Shown piece after piece: positions 34,966 through 44,666 of a stretch of 64,000 nucleotides of DNA. The position numbers and the translations under genes were made by a program. The stretch covers positions 1,798,001 through 1,862,000 of the forward strand of contig NZ_CP101137.1 of assembly GCF_028473745.1 (NCBI RefSeq), in the 5' to 3' direction. The notes under the pieces were generated by a model. It was not told the origin of the DNA. It saw nothing but the letters and a program-made list of their open reading frames with translations, and made no database searches. The stretch's first letter is position 1. The number at the start of each line of letters is the position of its first letter. This DNA is from Streptomyces sp. M92. GTDB lineage: Bacteria > Actinomycetota > Actinomycetes > Streptomycetales > Streptomycetaceae.

Positions 34966-35930
34966 GCCGCGCGACCCGGGAGGCGTACCGGGACAGCCTG
35001 CTTCCGCTCCTGAAGCGGCATTCCGATCTGATGTGCCTGGACTCCGACACCGGTCTGTTCAACGCCGACCACGCCACGGCGGCCGGCGACCAGTACCTCA
35101 ATCTCGGCATCGCCGAACAGAACCTGCTGGGCGTGGCCGCGGGGATGGCCGCGTGCGGGCGGGTCCCGTTCGTCAACACGATGGCGGCCTTCGCGACCTC
35201 CCGGGCTCTGGAAACGATCAAGGTCGACATCGCCTACAACCGGTTGCCGGTCCGCATCATGGCCACCCACGGCGGCCTCGCCGCGGGTCATCTCGGTCCG
35301 ACGCACCAGGCACTGGAAGATCTCGCGGTGATGCGGGTACTGCCCTCGATGACCGTGGTGGTGCCCGCCGACGCCGCCGCCACGGAGGCGTTCGTCGACC
35401 AGAGCCTGAACCTGCCCGGACCGCTCTACGTCCGGCTCGGTCGCAAACCCACCCCCGAACTGCCGGCCGCCCCGCCACCGGTCATCGGGCAGGCGCAGAC
35501 GTTGCGGGAGGGCGGCGACGTGGTGTTCGCCTGCTGCGGCCCGTATCCGGTGCTCGCCTGTCTGGCCGCGGCGGACGTGCTCGCCCAGCAGGGGATCGGG
35601 GCCACGGTCCTCAACATGCACACCCTGCGGCCGTTCGACACGCAGACGCTGGTGGCCGCGGCCCGGCCGGCGGCGCTCGTCGTGACGCTGGAGGAGCACT
35701 GGCGCGGCGGCGGTCTCGGCGGCGCGGTGGCGGAGACCCTGGCGGAGGCGGCGCCCACTCGGGTGCTGAGGCTGGGCATGCCGGATCAGTTCGTCGACGA
35801 GGTGGGCAACCAGGAGCATCTCGTCGCGCATTACGACCTCACCGCGGAGCGGGTCGTGAGGGCGGTCCGAACCGCTCTCGACACCGAGGCCCGCCCCGGG
35901 AAGACCGATCGGAAGGAACTCATCTCATGA
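34962..35930 (+). CDS. Transketolase, C-terminal subunit
   Basis: A 322-residue protein covering the pyrimidine-binding and C-terminal domains of transketolase. The key segment LNLGIAEQNLLGVAAGMAACG contains the Glu that activates thiamine diphosphate. THGGLAAGHLGPTHQALED, DQSLNLPGPLYVRLGRKP and the last domain (TVLNMHTLRPFD, LVVTLEEHW) follow. It pairs with the gene at 34123. Its stop overlaps the ATG of the LysW-like carrier gene, tying ketol transfer to the carrier protein in one translational unit. Confidence 0.93.
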   Translation: MSRATREAYRDSLLPLLKRHSDLMCLDSDTGLFNADHATAAGDQYLNLGIAEQNLLGVAAGMAACGRVPFVNTMAAFATSRALETIKVDIAYNRLPVRIMATHGGLAAGHLGPTHQALEDLAVMRVLPSMTVVVPADAAATEAFVDQSLNLPGPLYVRLGRKPTPELPAAPPPVIGQAQTLREGGDVVFACCGPYPVLACLAAADVLAQQGIGATVLNMHTLRPFDTQTLVAAARPAALVVTLEEHWRGGGLGGAVAETLAEAAPTRVLRLGMPDQFVDEVGNQEHLVAHYDLTAERVVRAVRTALDTEARPGKTDRKELIS

Positions 35931-36106
35931 CCACGACCACTGCACAGGCCTGCCCGGGCTGCGAGGAGCCGGTACAGATCGGCGACTCCGTGCGGCTCAA
36001 CGAAATTCTGGAGTGCGTGGGCTGCCGTATCGAACTGGAAATCATAGCGCTGAGCCCTCTCGTCCTCGCCCTTGCGCCCGATGTCGAAGAGGACTGGGGG
36101 GAGTGA
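35927..36106 (+). CDS. lysW: LysW-type amino-group carrier protein
   Basis: A 59-residue carrier protein. Four Cys in two pairs (CPGC at 9-12, CVGC at 30-33) form the zinc site, and the C-terminus is VEEDWGE, the hallmark tail whose final Glu receives the amino acid through an isopeptide bond. This protein masks the alpha-amino group and presents intermediates electrostatically to LysX, LysZ, LysY and LysK-like enzymes, all present in this window. Primary lysine pathways of this kind belong to Thermus and archaea, so in an actinomycete it indicates secondary metabolism. The start overlaps the transketolase stop (ATGA). Confidence 0.95.
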   Translation: MTTTTAQACPGCEEPVQIGDSVRLNEILECVGCRIELEIIALSPLVLALAPDVEEDWGE

Positions 36107-36215
36107 CGGCCGAAGACGGGTTCGGGCCCATCAGGCGCACCTCTCCCGCGGCCGGGCGATGGCCACCTGGAACCGCGCCGGTCACGCTTCGTCCTGACGT
36201 ACCCATGGAGTACCG

Positions 36216-36947
36216 ATGATCACTGCACGGCCGACCAGCGGCGTCACGCTCACCGCAATCAAGGATCTGTCCGACTCCGGTGCCCATCTCGTCCGGCACG
36301 ACGACTTCTCGGCCCTGACAGGCGTCCGTCCCGCCGACTGGGCGCGTTTCGCCGAGAACTGGGAGGTTCTCCAGCGCGACCCCTACATGGCCGACGGCGG
36401 CACCTATCGCTATCGCCGGTACGGCCAGTTCGAGCTCGACATGGAAACCGGGGACCTCACCCGACTTCCGCACGGCCCGTACCGCCAGGAGGCCGACGTC
36501 AACAAGCTGCACGGCGGCGTCGACAGGGTGTACGAACCACTGACCGAGGCGTTCGTGGGCGACCCCGTCCTGCGCAACGTACTGGTGAGGTCGGCCGAGA
36601 TCTTCACCGGTGTCGACGGCACCAAGAAGTGGAACGTCAAGGTCACCCCCGTCCGTACCACCACCACGAAGGACCAGGTCGGCGAGCCCACCCCGGAGGG
36701 CCGGCACAGGGACGGCGTCACCTTCATCACGTCATTGATGATCGATCGCAACAACGTGACCGGCGGGGAGAGTTCGGTCCACACGGAAGACGGCGAGCTC
36801 CTCGTCACCACAACGCTCCGTGAACCCGGCGACATCCTGCTGGGTGACGACCGCCGCACCTTCCACGGAGTCACGGCGGTGCGTCCCGATGACGACGGTG
36901 AACCGGGTCACCGCGACGTCCTGATCATGGCCTTCACCTCGCTGTGA
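36216..36947 (+). CDS. 2-oxoglutarate/Fe(II) dioxygenase, isoleucine-dioxygenase-like
   Basis: A 243-residue protein of the 2OG-Fe_Oxy_2 family, which includes free-amino-acid hydroxylases such as L-isoleucine dioxygenase. It has YRYRRYGQFELD, the iron motif HRD (His164, Asp166) in GRHRDGVTFI, distal His217 in RRTFHGVTAV and Arg233 as a candidate 2OG anchor. All expected ligands are present, so it should be active. It would hydroxylate a free aliphatic amino acid or the LysW-derived amino acid. It is last in the transketolase/lysW operon, 109 bases after lysW. Confidence 0.88.
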   Translation: MITARPTSGVTLTAIKDLSDSGAHLVRHDDFSALTGVRPADWARFAENWEVLQRDPYMADGGTYRYRRYGQFELDMETGDLTRLPHGPYRQEADVNKLHGGVDRVYEPLTEAFVGDPVLRNVLVRSAEIFTGVDGTKKWNVKVTPVRTTTTKDQVGEPTPEGRHRDGVTFITSLMIDRNNVTGGESSVHTEDGELLVTTTLREPGDILLGDDRRTFHGVTAVRPDDDGEPGHRDVLIMAFTSL

Positions 36948-37162
36948 TCTCCGTCGCGCACGCGGCAGGCCGCCAGGACCCGGTCCTTTCGGGCCAGGTC
37001 CGACGGTCTGCCCGTGCGGACCGGGTCCGCGTCGCCGGCCCACGCGGAAGAAGCTCACTGCGGCACACAAGCGAAGGCGACCGAGCGTTTCACCGCGTCG
37101 CGGCCGACGAGTAAGTGAAATACGCAGCGGCAGGGGCCCGAAGTCGACGCAACGCGTCCCCT

Positions 37163-37271
37163 CGAATGAACTTGCCGCAGACGCACCTGGTGGCGACCCG
37201 CTCGTAGCGTGCTTCGGCGGGGGACCGGACGTAGTCGTCCGGTCGATCAGTGGTCCCACTACGGAGGTCAC
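37163..37271 (+). promoter_or_regulatory. Duplicated promoter/leader element, copy A
   Basis: The 324-base spacer 36948-37271 holds no gene. Its last 109 bases closely match the region before the AurF-like gene (copy B, 47621-47731). The first 53 bases (37163-37215 against 47621-47673) agree at 43 positions by my count without gaps, including CGTAGCGT. The last 13 bases through the start codon, CGGAGGTCACGTG, are identical. TAGCGT at 37205-37210 is a possible -10 box; imperfect heptamers lie at 37174-37180 and 37192-37198. The strong RBS precedes a GTG at 37272. Most likely a shared promoter under one regulator. Confidence 0.75.
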
Positions 37272-37423
37272 GTGCCAACGACACCAGGGCGTTCGGATGA
37301 CGTCAGGCACGCCGGGCAGCTGACCCGCCCCGCAGTGCGGACGGCCCGCCGCCTCCGAGCTCGTCACCACAGTGAACCGCCGACTGGAGAACCGCCGGAA
37401 AAAGCAACGAGCCAAGGGGATTC

Positions 37424-37427
<4 letters not shown>
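37272..37427 (+). CDS. Short leader ORF (51 residues) coupled to the IPMS-like gene
   Basis: A GTG start follows the near-perfect RBS CGGAGGTCAC of the duplicated element. The ORF runs 51 codons and ends TCATGA, with its stop overlapping the ATG of the next gene. The product is rich in Arg, Pro and Thr, has no recognisable domain and may have no role as a protein. It may instead load ribosomes for the downstream gene, which has no strong RBS of its own beyond AAGGGG. Alternatively it is a remnant of a gene replaced by the present one. Confidence 0.45.
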
Positions 37428-39150
<1,723 letters not shown>

Positions 39151-39154
<4 letters not shown>

Positions 39155-39702
39155 ACGACCCGATACCCGCGCCGTACGTCGAAGTCGAACCCGGGCGCTT
39201 CCGTGAGGACTCCGGCCTGAGTTACGAGGACTACGTCGTCGGCCATGTCTTCGAGCACCGGCCCGGACGCACCATCTCCGCGACCGACAACATCTGGAGC
39301 TCGCTGATCTGCCTCAATCAGCACCCCCTCCACATCGATGAGGTGTACGCGTCGAAGACCCCGTTCAAGAGGCTGCTGGTGTCGAGCCTGGTCACGTTCG
39401 GGATCGTGAACGGGATGACGGTCAAGACCATCAGCCAGAAGGCGGTCGCCAACCTCGGCTGGGACAAGGTCCGGCTCAGCGCCCCGGTGTTCGTCGGGGA
39501 CACGCTCTACGCCGAGACCACGATCGTCTCCAAGCGCCCCTCCGCCACTCGGCCGGGCGAGGGCATCGTCACGGTCCACACGGTGGGCCGCAACCAGGAC
39601 GGAGTGCGGGTCATCGACTTCGACCGCACTCTCCTCGCCACCATGCGGGCCCCGGGGGATCCCGCCGTCGGCCCCTCGTTCCGAGACAGGAAACGCCCAT
39701 GA
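39151..39702 (+). CDS. MaoC-family hydratase/dehydratase
   Basis: A 183-residue hotdog-fold protein of the MaoC type. The catalytic-type segment is NQHPLHIDEVYA, preceded by DNIWSSLICL; the rest (LVSSLVTFGIVNGMTV, GDTLYAETTIVSKRPS) fits the mesaconyl-CoA hydratase-like branch. It would add or remove water at the alpha/beta position of a CoA or carrier thioester. In Chloroflexus-type and ethylmalonyl-CoA routes this branch works next to CitE-like lyases, as here. The GTG at 39151 overlaps the preceding stop. Confidence 0.87.
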
Positions 39703-40463
39703 CCGACATTCCCGTCATCAGCCTGGCCCAGGTCGAGCAGCAGGACGAGGCGAGGATCTGTGCCGAGATCTTCCGGGCCTGCACCGAGACCGGATTCCTC
39801 GTCGTGCGCGACCACGGCATCGACCGGAAGGTCTTCGACGACGCCTACGAACTGGCCCACGATTTCTTCCGGCAGGCGCCGGAGAACGCCTGCGTGTACG
39901 CCGGCGGCAAGGGCGGGCCGGCCGGGTGCACCGACAAGGCCGGCGTGGGACGGCTCGTGCTCGACGGCTCCGAGCCCCTTCCCTTTCCGGCCGACAAGCG
40001 GGGAATCGCACTGCGTGACGCGCTCAAGACCTATTTCGCCGCATGCCGGACCGTCGCCGACCGAGTGACCGGGATGCTGACCGTGGCGCTGGGACTGGGC
40101 GAGTTCGTCGACGACGCGTTGCTCACGCTGTTCACCAAGGACGGCCCGGGGCTGCAGCTGTGCGATCCGGCCGGCGACTGGATCGACGTGGACGTCCCCG
40201 AAAGGGACTGGTTCGTCGTCAGCACCGGCCAATTCGAGATGCGCTGGTCGCACGAGGCGCGTGTCTCGCCGCGCTGGGCGGGCGAGGGCAACCGGTCAGG
40301 GCAGTCGATCGCGCTGTTCAAGCCGGCCCACGACGCCGCCGTCATCGAGTGGTTCCCGAAGTACACCCAGGTGCGACCGGCCGCGTACGAGCCGGCCCGC
40401 CACGACGATTTCTCGCCGGAGAGGCTGAACGCCTTCTTCGGGAGTGAGGAGGTCCGGTCGTGA
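39699..40463 (+). CDS. IPNS-like oxygenase homologue lacking the iron-binding triad
   Basis: A 254-residue protein with the N-terminal domain of isopenicillin N synthase-like oxygenases (IPVISLAQVEQQDEARIC, ETGFLVVRDHGID, YELAHDFFRQ). In the core, family members have an HTD motif just before the LLTLL strand. Here the sequence jumps from LGLGEFVDD straight to ALLTLFTKDGPGLQL, so about 20-25 residues including HxD are missing. Where the distal His of PHRV is expected, it reads SPRW. An RSGQS stretch may preserve the 2OG-anchor position. At 254 residues it is clearly shorter than the 310-350 usual. It is probably a non-iron protein: scaffold, binding protein or repurposed enzyme. Confidence 0.75.
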   Translation: MTDIPVISLAQVEQQDEARICAEIFRACTETGFLVVRDHGIDRKVFDDAYELAHDFFRQAPENACVYAGGKGGPAGCTDKAGVGRLVLDGSEPLPFPADKRGIALRDALKTYFAACRTVADRVTGMLTVALGLGEFVDDALLTLFTKDGPGLQLCDPAGDWIDVDVPERDWFVVSTGQFEMRWSHEARVSPRWAGEGNRSGQSIALFKPAHDAAVIEWFPKYTQVRPAAYEPARHDDFSPERLNAFFGSEEVRS

Positions 40464-41308
40464 AGGTTCATCCCTGCCTGTTCTACGTCCCCGCGTCGCG
40501 CGTCGACAAGCTGCTGAAGCACGTGCCGCGCGAGTCGGTCGCGCTCGTGCTCGACCTGGAGGACTCCGTCCCGAAGCAGGCGAAGCCCGCCGCCCGCGAG
40601 CGGCTCGGCGCGGTCGATCTGACGGGTACGGGCCATGCCGGTGTCTGGGTGCGGATCAACAGCATCGAGACACCGGACGGCCTGCTCGACATACAAACGC
40701 TCCTCGCGCTCGACGGGCAGGTCGGCGGTCTGCCCGTGGAGACGGTGCTGGTGCCGAAGGTCTGCGACGCCCGCGATGTCGCCATCTACCGGTCGCTCCT
40801 GTCCGGCCTTTCCGACCCGCCGGAGATCTGCAGCTTCATCGAGACGGTGGACGCCGTCGAGAACGCCTTCGAGATAGCGGCGGTCAGCGACGGACTGTGC
40901 TTCGGACAAGCCGACCTGGTGGCCGAGATGTGGGCGCCGGACGAGTCCTATCTGGCCCATGCGCGAGCCCGGATGTGTGTGGCGGCATCGCGCTACGGCC
41001 TGCCAGTGATCGACACGAACTCCTTCGAGCTGTGGGACATGGACATCGTCCTGGCCCAGAGCAAGGCGGCGAAGCAGTGCGGCTACACCGGCAAGGCGGC
41101 CATCCACCCGAAGCAGGTCGACGTCATCGTCGAGACGTTCGGCACCTCACCCGGAGAAATCGACCGTCACTACCAGACGATCAAGGACTACGAGGCCGAC
41201 GAGGCCGGCTTCGCCGTCAGCAAGGACCAGGTGCTCGCTCCGCCCTTCGTCCTGAAGGCCCGGCGCACGATCGCGCTGCACAGCGGCATCGCACATCCCG
41301 TCCGCTGA
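40460..41308 (+). CDS. CitE/HpcH-family C-C lyase
   Basis: A 282-residue TIM-barrel protein of the citrate lyase beta-subunit/HpcH aldolase family. Metal and substrate marks are VLDLEDSVPK, SFIETVDAVENAFEIA and GYTGKAAIHPKQ. Members cleave or form malyl-, citramalyl- or similar CoA thioesters. With the MaoC hydratase it suggests a hydroxyacyl-CoA formed and split, or the reverse, and in this cluster it may deliver an acyl-CoA for the oxoamine synthase at 42472. The GTG at 40460 follows GGAGTGAGGAGG and overlaps the upstream stop. Confidence 0.88.
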   Translation: MKVHPCLFYVPASRVDKLLKHVPRESVALVLDLEDSVPKQAKPAARERLGAVDLTGTGHAGVWVRINSIETPDGLLDIQTLLALDGQVGGLPVETVLVPKVCDARDVAIYRSLLSGLSDPPEICSFIETVDAVENAFEIAAVSDGLCFGQADLVAEMWAPDESYLAHARARMCVAASRYGLPVIDTNSFELWDMDIVLAQSKAAKQCGYTGKAAIHPKQVDVIVETFGTSPGEIDRHYQTIKDYEADEAGFAVSKDQVLAPPFVLKARRTIALHSGIAHPVR

Positions 41309-41340
41309 AACCGAACACCCCTCACCCGAGGAGAAGCACA

Positions 41341-42270
41341 GTGAGCATCCCGATGAAAGACCTCGTACAGCAGGCGATGGTCGACATCTCCGACTACGAG
41401 GTCGAGCTGACCGACGGCCGGTTCGGCCCCGTGCCCGCCGACCTCACGGCCCGGCTGGAGAAGCTGGTCGCGCGGAAGGCCGGACTTGCGGTGTGCCACG
41501 GCCTCAGCACGCTGCTGGCCAAGCACGGCAAGGACATCCACGACGAGACCGACGCCGCGGCGGCGCGCGACTACCTCAAGGCGATATTCCGCTCCTTCAC
41601 CGACCAGACCGACCTCGCGAAGCACACCCCGGTCGTCATGGACTACGACCAGGTGGCGAGCATGGACGTGGACGGGTTCAACAAGAACACCAGCTTCACG
41701 CCCAATTCGGACCACACCGAGTCACGCGAGTTCCTCACCACCAAGTGCATCCACTTCGATGCCGCGACGACGTTCATCGCCAACGTCTACGGCCCCAACA
41801 CCAACATCGACGGCGGCCGGCCCATCGTGTGCAACACCCGCGAGTACTGCGACCGGACGGGCGTGGACCCGGCGGATCTCATCGAGCTGATGCCGCACAG
41901 CTACAACGTCGCGGTCAGGCCTGAGCATGTCGAGGCGCTTCTCGCCGACCACGCGGTCGTCGTGGACAGCGACCTCCTCGATGACATGATCATGGTTGTC
42001 CTCAACAACGAGGTCGACGGCGGGCTCGCGCACGCGGGCTCCGCGCCGTGGCTGATCGACCCCGACAAGCCCGGCAAGCGCCCGCTGCGCCACATGGAGC
42101 TGCAGTTCGCGGACGGACAGAACCTCAGCAACTGGTACCGCCACTACCGCCTCGGCATGCCCGAGGTCAACGTCAAGGTGCCTGAGGTGAACACTTCGGA
42201 CCACGACCGCTACCACCGGGGCGTGGACGCCGTACTCGCGGCCCAGGGACCGTCCGCCCGAGGCAACTGA
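41341..42270 (+). CDS. Unrecognised protein with an HxD motif
   Basis: A 309-residue protein that I do not recognise. It has HFD at 138-140 followed by AATTFIANVYGPNTN and GGRP, and a later His251 in RHMELQFADGQNLSNWYRHY. HxD followed by a distal His about 110 residues later is the iron-ligand pattern of Fe(II)/2OG or cupin-like oxygenases, but the surrounding sequence is not a family I can name. GAGGAGAAG stands just before the GTG start. It sits between the CitE-like lyase and the oxoamine synthase, so an oxidative step on the acid or amino-ketone intermediate is possible. A 201-base spacer without features follows. Confidence 0.6.
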   Translation: MSIPMKDLVQQAMVDISDYEVELTDGRFGPVPADLTARLEKLVARKAGLAVCHGLSTLLAKHGKDIHDETDAAAARDYLKAIFRSFTDQTDLAKHTPVVMDYDQVASMDVDGFNKNTSFTPNSDHTESREFLTTKCIHFDAATTFIANVYGPNTNIDGGRPIVCNTREYCDRTGVDPADLIELMPHSYNVAVRPEHVEALLADHAVVVDSDLLDDMIMVVLNNEVDGGLAHAGSAPWLIDPDKPGKRPLRHMELQFADGQNLSNWYRHYRLGMPEVNVKVPEVNTSDHDRYHRGVDAVLAAQGPSARGN

Positions 42271-42471
42271 CGGTGACGGCGGGGCGAACCGGGATCAAGC
42301 CGGCCGGCGCCGGGCATCGGCCGCCGCCGCGGTCCGGCCGGGGACGATCCACGCCTGGTGCCGTCGTCCCTCAGTTTCGAGACACGTCAGGCGGCCACGC
42401 CACTTCGCACCTCGCCGTGAGCGCCCGCGTCCGCCGTCCCCTCCCTCCCAACCGCCCCGACGAGGAGACGC

Positions 42472-43722
42472 ATGCACACCACCGTGATCGACCCCCTGTA
42501 CGACACCACGATGGGACCGCACCGGTTCCGCAACAACCAGCGCATGGTCCCGGCGGGCGAGGCAGCCTGGAACCTGGCCGCGGAGCACGGCATGCTCGAC
42601 ATCCGCGTCGACGCCAGTGGTGGCCAGAACCGGCTGCGCGACGTACGCACAGGGCATGAGTTCCTGAACCTCGCCTCCTGTTCCTACCTCGGCCTCAACA
42701 GCCATCCGACCGTCGTCGAAAGCGGCGTCGAGGCCTTGCGGAGCGAGAACGTCACCGGACTGGCCATGGCCGAGTTCCGGATCCGGCTGGAGGCCGCCCA
42801 CCGCCTCGAGGAGGAGCTCTCGGCGCTGTTCGACACGCCCGTGCTGCCTTCGATCTCGTGTGGGGTGATCAGCGCGGCGGTGCTGCCGCTGCTGGCGTCC
42901 GGGCACATCACCGGGACCGATCCCCTGGTCGTCGTCTTCGACCGGTTCGCGCACTTCTCGATGAACTTCCTCAAGCCGGTCGTGGCCGACGAGACGCTCG
43001 TGCTCACCGCCCCGCACAACGACATGAACTTCCTGGAAGAGGTGTGCCGCAAGTACCCGCGCGTCGCCTATGTCTGTGAGGGCGCCTACTCCACCGGCGG
43101 CCTGGCCGACCTGGAGGCCATCAGGGCCCTCCAGGAGAAGTACGGCATGTACGTCTACATGGACGACTCCCACGCCCTGTCCACCCAGGGGCCGAACGGC
43201 GAGGGCTACGCCCGGTCGGTCTTTAGTGATCTCGACGAACGCACCATGATCGTCGCCTCCACGGCCAAGGCGTTCGGCTCCACCGGCGGGATCGCGATGC
43301 TCGGCTCGTCCAGCGTCTTCGACTTCCTGTACCGCTCCGGCCCGATGGGCTGGTCCCAGGGACTGCGTACCGCCGCCATCGGGACGACCCTGGGCAGCAT
43401 CGCCGTCCACCGGTCTCCGGAGCTGGGTGCGCGCCAGCGACAGCTGGCCGAGAACATCGCGCTGTTCGACCGGAGGATGGAGAACCGGTCGATCCGCGGC
43501 GTCGGATCGCACATCAAGTTCGTCACCGTGGGCGAGAACGACTGGGCCGTGGAACTGGCCACCGAGCTCTACCGGCGCGGTTACTACTGCTCGGCGATGT
43601 TCTTCCCGGTGGTGCCTCGTGGACAGGCCGGCATCCGGCTGATGCTGCGCGGCGACATGACCACGGCCATGACCGAGAAGTTCGTCGACACCCTCCAGGA
43701 CGTGCTGGACGGATTCCTGTGA
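42472..43722 (+). CDS. Alpha-oxoamine synthase-like PLP enzyme
   Basis: A 416-residue fold-type I enzyme near the 2-amino-3-ketobutyrate CoA ligase / serine palmitoyltransferase / KAPA synthase group. Signs are NLASCSYLGLNSHP, the cofactor-binding DDSHALS and the PLP lysine in ASTAKAFGSTGG (Lys266). Members condense an acyl thioester with a small amino acid, losing CO2, to give an amino ketone. With the IPMS, MaoC and CitE-like genes upstream, an acyl-CoA could be joined to glycine, alanine or serine. A transaminase or ligase variant role cannot be excluded. Its stop overlaps the next start (GTGA). Confidence 0.85.
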   Translation: MHTTVIDPLYDTTMGPHRFRNNQRMVPAGEAAWNLAAEHGMLDIRVDASGGQNRLRDVRTGHEFLNLASCSYLGLNSHPTVVESGVEALRSENVTGLAMAEFRIRLEAAHRLEEELSALFDTPVLPSISCGVISAAVLPLLASGHITGTDPLVVVFDRFAHFSMNFLKPVVADETLVLTAPHNDMNFLEEVCRKYPRVAYVCEGAYSTGGLADLEAIRALQEKYGMYVYMDDSHALSTQGPNGEGYARSVFSDLDERTMIVASTAKAFGSTGGIAMLGSSSVFDFLYRSGPMGWSQGLRTAAIGTTLGSIAVHRSPELGARQRQLAENIALFDRRMENRSIRGVGSHIKFVTVGENDWAVELATELYRRGYYCSAMFFPVVPRGQAGIRLMLRGDMTTAMTEKFVDTLQDVLDGFL

Positions 43723-44657
43723 CGGCAACGGCGATCGAGCGCACGTCGTCCGCGAGGTTCGTCCGCTCACTGGCCGGGGCGATGGGCGAGGCCCTGCGCA
43801 GCGGGGCCGTGGCGCGGATGCTTGTCCCGCCGCGCGAGACCGTCGAGGACGGGACTGGGGCGAAGTTCATCTCCATGCCCGCCGTGTCACCCGACCACGA
43901 CCTCTACATCAACAAGGTCGCCACGATCGTGGCGCCGGACGTGGCGGGCCGGGGGGCGACCGTCACCGCGCGGGTCCCGGCGTTCTCCGTCTCCACCGGC
44001 CGGCACCTCGGCACGCTGGACGGAGAGACCGTCACCAACGCGAAGTGTGCGGCCGTGACGGCCCTGGTGACCGATCGGTGCGCCGTACGGGACAGCCGGG
44101 TACTGGGGATCATCGGGTCCGGAGTCCAGGCCCGGCAGCAGTTCCTCGGGGTGTCGGCGGTGCGTGACCTCTGTGAGGTCCGGGTCTTCTCCCGTGACGC
44201 ACGCCGGGCAGCGGCGTTCGCTCGTGACATCGCCACCATGGCGAGCGTCGCCGGGTCCGCGGTCGATGTCGTGGTGTGCGACTCGGCCGAGGAGGCGAGC
44301 CGGGGGGTCGACATCCTGTCGACCGCGACCACGTCCACGGCACCGCTGCCGATCTCGTCGGACCTGCCCGCCAACATCCACATCAACTGCATGGGCGCGC
44401 ACACCGCCGAATCCCGCGAGTTGCCCGCCGAACTCCTGCGTACCAGCGTCGTGATCGTCGAAGACCTGGCCACAGCGATCGCCGAAGCAGGCGAGAGCCA
44501 CGCGGCGGCCGCGGAACTCGACGTCCTGACCGGACCCGGCTCGGCCGGTTTCGCGCAACGGCGGACGGTCTTCGCGTCCACCGGGTGCGCCTACCTCGAC
44601 CTGATCACCTGCGCCCACGTGATCGACCACGACGCATCACCGGCCACACACGGATAG
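43719..44657 (+). CDS. Ornithine cyclodeaminase/mu-crystallin family protein
   Basis: A 312-residue NAD(P)-binding protein of the OCD family. The N-terminal dimer domain has MLVPPRETVEDGTGAKFISMP, and the Rossmann part has VLGIIGSGVQARQQF and RVFSRDARRAAAFA, then INCMGAHTAESRELP. Members act as ornithine or lysine cyclodeaminases, imine reductases or alanine-type dehydrogenases. Directly after an oxoamine synthase, reduction of an imine or cyclisation of an amino ketone would be sensible. OCD homologues also serve in siderophore diaminopropionate synthesis (SbnB type). Confidence 0.87.
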   Translation: MTATAIERTSSARFVRSLAGAMGEALRSGAVARMLVPPRETVEDGTGAKFISMPAVSPDHDLYINKVATIVAPDVAGRGATVTARVPAFSVSTGRHLGTLDGETVTNAKCAAVTALVTDRCAVRDSRVLGIIGSGVQARQQFLGVSAVRDLCEVRVFSRDARRAAAFARDIATMASVAGSAVDVVVCDSAEEASRGVDILSTATTSTAPLPISSDLPANIHINCMGAHTAESRELPAELLRTSVVIVEDLATAIAEAGESHAAAAELDVLTGPGSAGFAQRRTVFASTGCAYLDLITCAHVIDHDASPATHG

Positions 44658-44666
44658 GACAAGAGC

